The notes under the pieces are model-generated. The model saw only the letters and a list, made by a program, of their open reading frames with translations. It searched no databases and had not been told where the DNA came from. Of a DNA stretch of 64,000 nucleotides, positions 61,822 to 64,000 are shown one piece after another (position 1 is the first letter of the stretch; the number at the start of each line of letters is the position of its first letter). The DNA lies in assembly GCA_019247305.1 (NCBI GenBank), contig JAFAPC010000185.1:29935-93934 (forward strand), read 5' to 3'. The translations under genes were made by a program, and so were the position numbers. The DNA comes from Pseudonocardiales bacterium (lineage in GTDB: Bacteria > Actinomycetota > Actinomycetes > Mycobacteriales > Pseudonocardiaceae).

Positions 61822-62865
61822 GTGAGTGATGTACCGATGTCGGGAGTCGGGCACGGGAATGGGCTGACACCTGCTGCGATTATGCAGCTTGGGACCGCGT
61901 TCTGGGGTTCAAAGACGCTGCTCAGCGCTGTCGAGCTTGGGGTCTTCTCAGTGTTGGCGGGCGCGGGCGCGCTCGAGGGTGAGGCGCTGCGTGAACGCTT
62001 AGGTCTGCACCCGCGCGGCGCGAGGGACTTCTTCGACGCGCTGGTCGCGTTAGGCATGCTCGAGCGTGAGAACAGCTGTTATGCTAACACGTCCGCGTCT
62101 GAACTGTTCCTTGACCGGGCCAAGTCTTCCTATGTGGGTAGCATCCTGGAGATCATGAATGCGCGTCACTACGGCGACTGGGGGTCTTTGACGGAGGCGC
62201 TGCGAACTGGACTCCCCCAGAACGAGGCCAAGGACGGCTCGAATGTCTTCGAGGTACTTTATGCCGATCCCGTGAAGCTGACACAGGTCGCCCGCGCGAT
62301 GACCGCGCTCAGCTTCAGCAGCGCGCGGGTGATCGCGACTAAGTTTCCCTGGGAGGAGCACCGCAGTGTGATCGATATTGGTTGCGCTGAGGGTTCTGTG
62401 CCTGTCCAGGTTGCTCTGATGCACGAACACATGACCGGCGGTGGTTTCGATCTTCCGGCGCTCGGGCCGATTTTTGATGCCTACATTGCGGATTTCGGGC
62501 TTGGTGAGCGGCTGAGCTTCACCGCTGGTGACTTCTTCACCGACGCCTTGCCCCCGGCGGATGTGCTCATCATGGGGCACATCTTGCACGGTTTGGACGT
62601 GGTCCAGAAGCACCTGTTGCTCCGCAAAACCTATGATGCGTTGCCCCAGGGTGGTGCGCTGATCGTCTATGATGCGATCATCGATGACGAGCGGCGCAGC
62701 AGCGCAGATGGTCTGCTGCGCAGCCTTAACATGCTGATCCAGACATCCGGGGGGTTCGAGTACACGGGCGCGGATTGCCGTGCCTGGATGCAGGAGACGG
62801 GCTTTCGCGAAAGCTATGTCGAGCATCTCGCCGGGCCCGACTCGATGGTCGTCGGGATCAAGTAA
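61822..62865 (+). CDS. SAM-dependent O-methyltransferase (duplicate of first copy)
   Basis: A 347-residue methyltransferase highly similar along its whole length to the protein at 56754-57776: shared stretches include RLGLHPRGA, LTEALRTGLPQNEAKDG, FEVLYADPVKL and VYDAIIDDERRS. The SAM loop reads VIDIGCAEGSVPVQVAL, so Ser-Gly-Gly has become Ala-Glu-Gly. GTG 61822 follows GGAG. Duplicates in one cluster usually methylate different hydroxyls of the same scaffold; one could also be inactive. Confidence 0.9.
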   Translation: MSDVPMSGVGHGNGLTPAAIMQLGTAFWGSKTLLSAVELGVFSVLAGAGALEGEALRERLGLHPRGARDFFDALVALGMLERENSCYANTSASELFLDRAKSSYVGSILEIMNARHYGDWGSLTEALRTGLPQNEAKDGSNVFEVLYADPVKLTQVARAMTALSFSSARVIATKFPWEEHRSVIDIGCAEGSVPVQVALMHEHMTGGGFDLPALGPIFDAYIADFGLGERLSFTAGDFFTDALPPADVLIMGHILHGLDVVQKHLLLRKTYDALPQGGALIVYDAIIDDERRSSADGLLRSLNMLIQTSGGFEYTGADCRAWMQETGFRESYVEHLAGPDSMVVGIK

Positions 62866-62990
62866 ACCATCAAATCGGGCGGTTGAGAGTCGGTGCCTTG
62901 TTAGGGCACACCGAGTCGTAATCGCTCCTTGTGCTGCCTCCCGACGCAGCCACCCGATATCGCAACATCACAACGCATCTGGAGGCAAGG

Positions 62991-63788
62991 ATGAGTGACC
63001 AGGCCAATCAGGCGATTACGGCCCTGCGTATCGGCCACAATGAGCTTGCTGATCTGGTGAGGGGTATGAGCCTTGAGGATCTTACGCGACCTTCCGGGGC
63101 TGCGCGATGGGACGTCTCACGGGTTTTGAGCCACCTCGGGAGCGGTGCCGAGATTGCCCTGGCCACTGTGGGGGCGGCGTTGGAGGGCGCCGGCAATCCC
63201 GGCCTTGAGTTCAACCGGATGGTGTGGGCTCGGTGGGACGCGTTGCTGGCACCCACCGAGCGGGCGGCGGGTTTCCTGCGTGCCAATGAGGCGATGGTGC
63301 AGCGTTTCGAGACCCTGGATGACACCACCAGGGGAGAGCTGCGCATTGACCTTAGGTTTTTGCCCGAACCGGTTGACGTGGCCACCGCTGCGGGGCTGCG
63401 ACTCAGCGAGTTTACTTACCACGCCTGGGACGTCACCGTCGCGTTCGACCCGGCGGGGGTCCTGGCCCCGGCCGCCGCTAACCTGCTCGTCGACCCACTC
63501 GGTATGATCATTGGATTCCTCGGGCACGCTGAGGCGCTCGAGGGCAGGCAGGTGAGTCTCGCCGTGCGGACCACCGCGCCCGAGCGCTGCTTTGGGCTCG
63601 AGGTGCGCCACGCTGTCACCCTCATTGAGGAGCCTCAGCAGCCCGATGGTGTCCTGAATGCGCCTGGCGAGGCGTGGCTGCGCCTGGCCGCCGGCCGCCT
63701 CGCCCCGGCGCATACCCCGCCGACGGTGCAGCTCACCAGCGAGGTCATCACCCTCGACGACCTACGACGAGTCTTCCCCGGATTCTGA
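62991..63788 (+). CDS. Maleylpyruvate isomerase / TIGR03083-type family protein
   Basis: A 265-residue protein from ATG 62991 after GGAGG. The MDMPI/DinB-like N-terminal four-helix domain has RWDVSRVLSHLGSGAEIALA with a metal-type His and SEFTYHAWDVTVAFDP with another. The C-terminal part (PGEAWLRLAAGRL) is the SCP2-like domain. Such proteins use mycothiol or act as detoxification enzymes; here it might handle reactive quinone intermediates. The role in the cluster is inferred from position only. Confidence 0.75.
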   Translation: MSDQANQAITALRIGHNELADLVRGMSLEDLTRPSGAARWDVSRVLSHLGSGAEIALATVGAALEGAGNPGLEFNRMVWARWDALLAPTERAAGFLRANEAMVQRFETLDDTTRGELRIDLRFLPEPVDVATAAGLRLSEFTYHAWDVTVAFDPAGVLAPAAANLLVDPLGMIIGFLGHAEALEGRQVSLAVRTTAPERCFGLEVRHAVTLIEEPQQPDGVLNAPGEAWLRLAAGRLAPAHTPPTVQLTSEVITLDDLRRVFPGF

Positions 63789-63865
63789 CGCAGCTTCTTG
63801 AAGTCTTGATGAACCAAGCGGACCTTGTAATAATCTCGTTCGCCGTCGTGATCCAGGAGGCTTAT

Positions 63866-64000
63866 TCACGCGGAGCGCCAGAAGTGGAGCGCGATAACGG
63901 CTGAGATCGTTTCGGGGAAGGTACTGATCGGTCGCCGGTAATCGGTGTCCAGGATTCGCCAGGTCTTGAGGTGGGCGATGGCCTGCTCGATTATCCATCG
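63866..64000 (-). mobile_element. IS5-family transposase, C-terminal end
   Basis: Read leftward from the window edge: RWIIEQAIAHLKTWRILDTD, YRRPISTFPETISAVIALHF, WRSA, then TGA at 63866-63868. This is the last ~44 residues of an IS5-type DDE transposase; the rest lies outside. It bounds the polyketide cluster on the right. Confidence 0.75.

Overview
The window is high-GC actinobacterial DNA, mostly near 70% G+C. Mycothiol-dependent isomerase family genes, DUF2516, an SigC-type ECF sigma factor, an actinobacterial XRE/TPR regulator family and an angucycline-type polyketide cluster all fit an actinomycete. Pseudonocardiaceae is my best guess, as inference only. No rRNA, tRNA or CRISPR array was recognised.

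Region 1 (1-14.7 kb) looks like ordinary chromosome. It holds the tail of a PEP-utilising enzyme, an ECF sigma/anti-sigma pair, a MucR-like zinc-finger regulator, superoxide dismutase, a peptidase-S51-like/CysRS-tail fusion, CtaG, a fluoride-export operon (two crcB genes plus a triple-DUF190 protein) with a 43-bp palindrome upstream, a TetR regulator, a DapC-like aminotransferase, DUF445 and DUF2516 proteins and a CDF zinc exporter.

Region 2 (14.7-22.5 kb) is an insertion. Both sides carry copies of the CDF gene 3' end plus the end of a maleylpyruvate-isomerase-type gene. Inside are a VanX-like dipeptidase, an internally deleted FemX-like gene and many mobile-element fragments: two complementary halves of a RitB-type recombinase, an intact RitA-type recombinase, IS110, AAA-ATPase and integrase fragments, a broken group II intron protein and a serine recombinase/HNH chimera.

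Region 3 (22.5-37.6 kb) is accessory. It has three XRE/TPR regulators (two close paralogues), a decayed graspetide-type RiPP locus (ATP-grasp ligase plus PIMT-like methyltransferase, both with internal deletions), a membrane-anchored metalloprotease, a GNAT enzyme, an aminotransferase remnant, a GAF histidine kinase/NarL regulator pair, a Thr/Ser dehydratase and a TetR regulator.

Region 4 (37.7-42.3 kb) carries two adjacent class II aminoacyl-tRNA synthetases of visibly lower G+C, one AsnRS-like and one archaeal/eukaryotic-type AspRS, followed by a second NarL-type two-component pair.

Region 5 (43.0-63.8 kb) is a type II polyketide cluster. Gene order is hydroxylase, TcmI-type cyclase, KS-alpha, KS-beta, ACP, (acetyl-CoA carboxylase set), ketoreductase, aromatase/cyclase, hydroxylase, which is the E-F-A-B-C-D-L-M order of known angucycline clusters such as urdamycin and landomycin. 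A JadR1/LanI-like regulator and an OvmZ-like gene precede it. Three O-methyltransferases, a flavin-dependent halogenase and an NmrA-like reductase follow, so a methylated and probably halogenated angucycline-type aromatic is inferred. No glycosyltransferase, deoxysugar gene or transporter is visible. An IS5-type transposase end closes the window.
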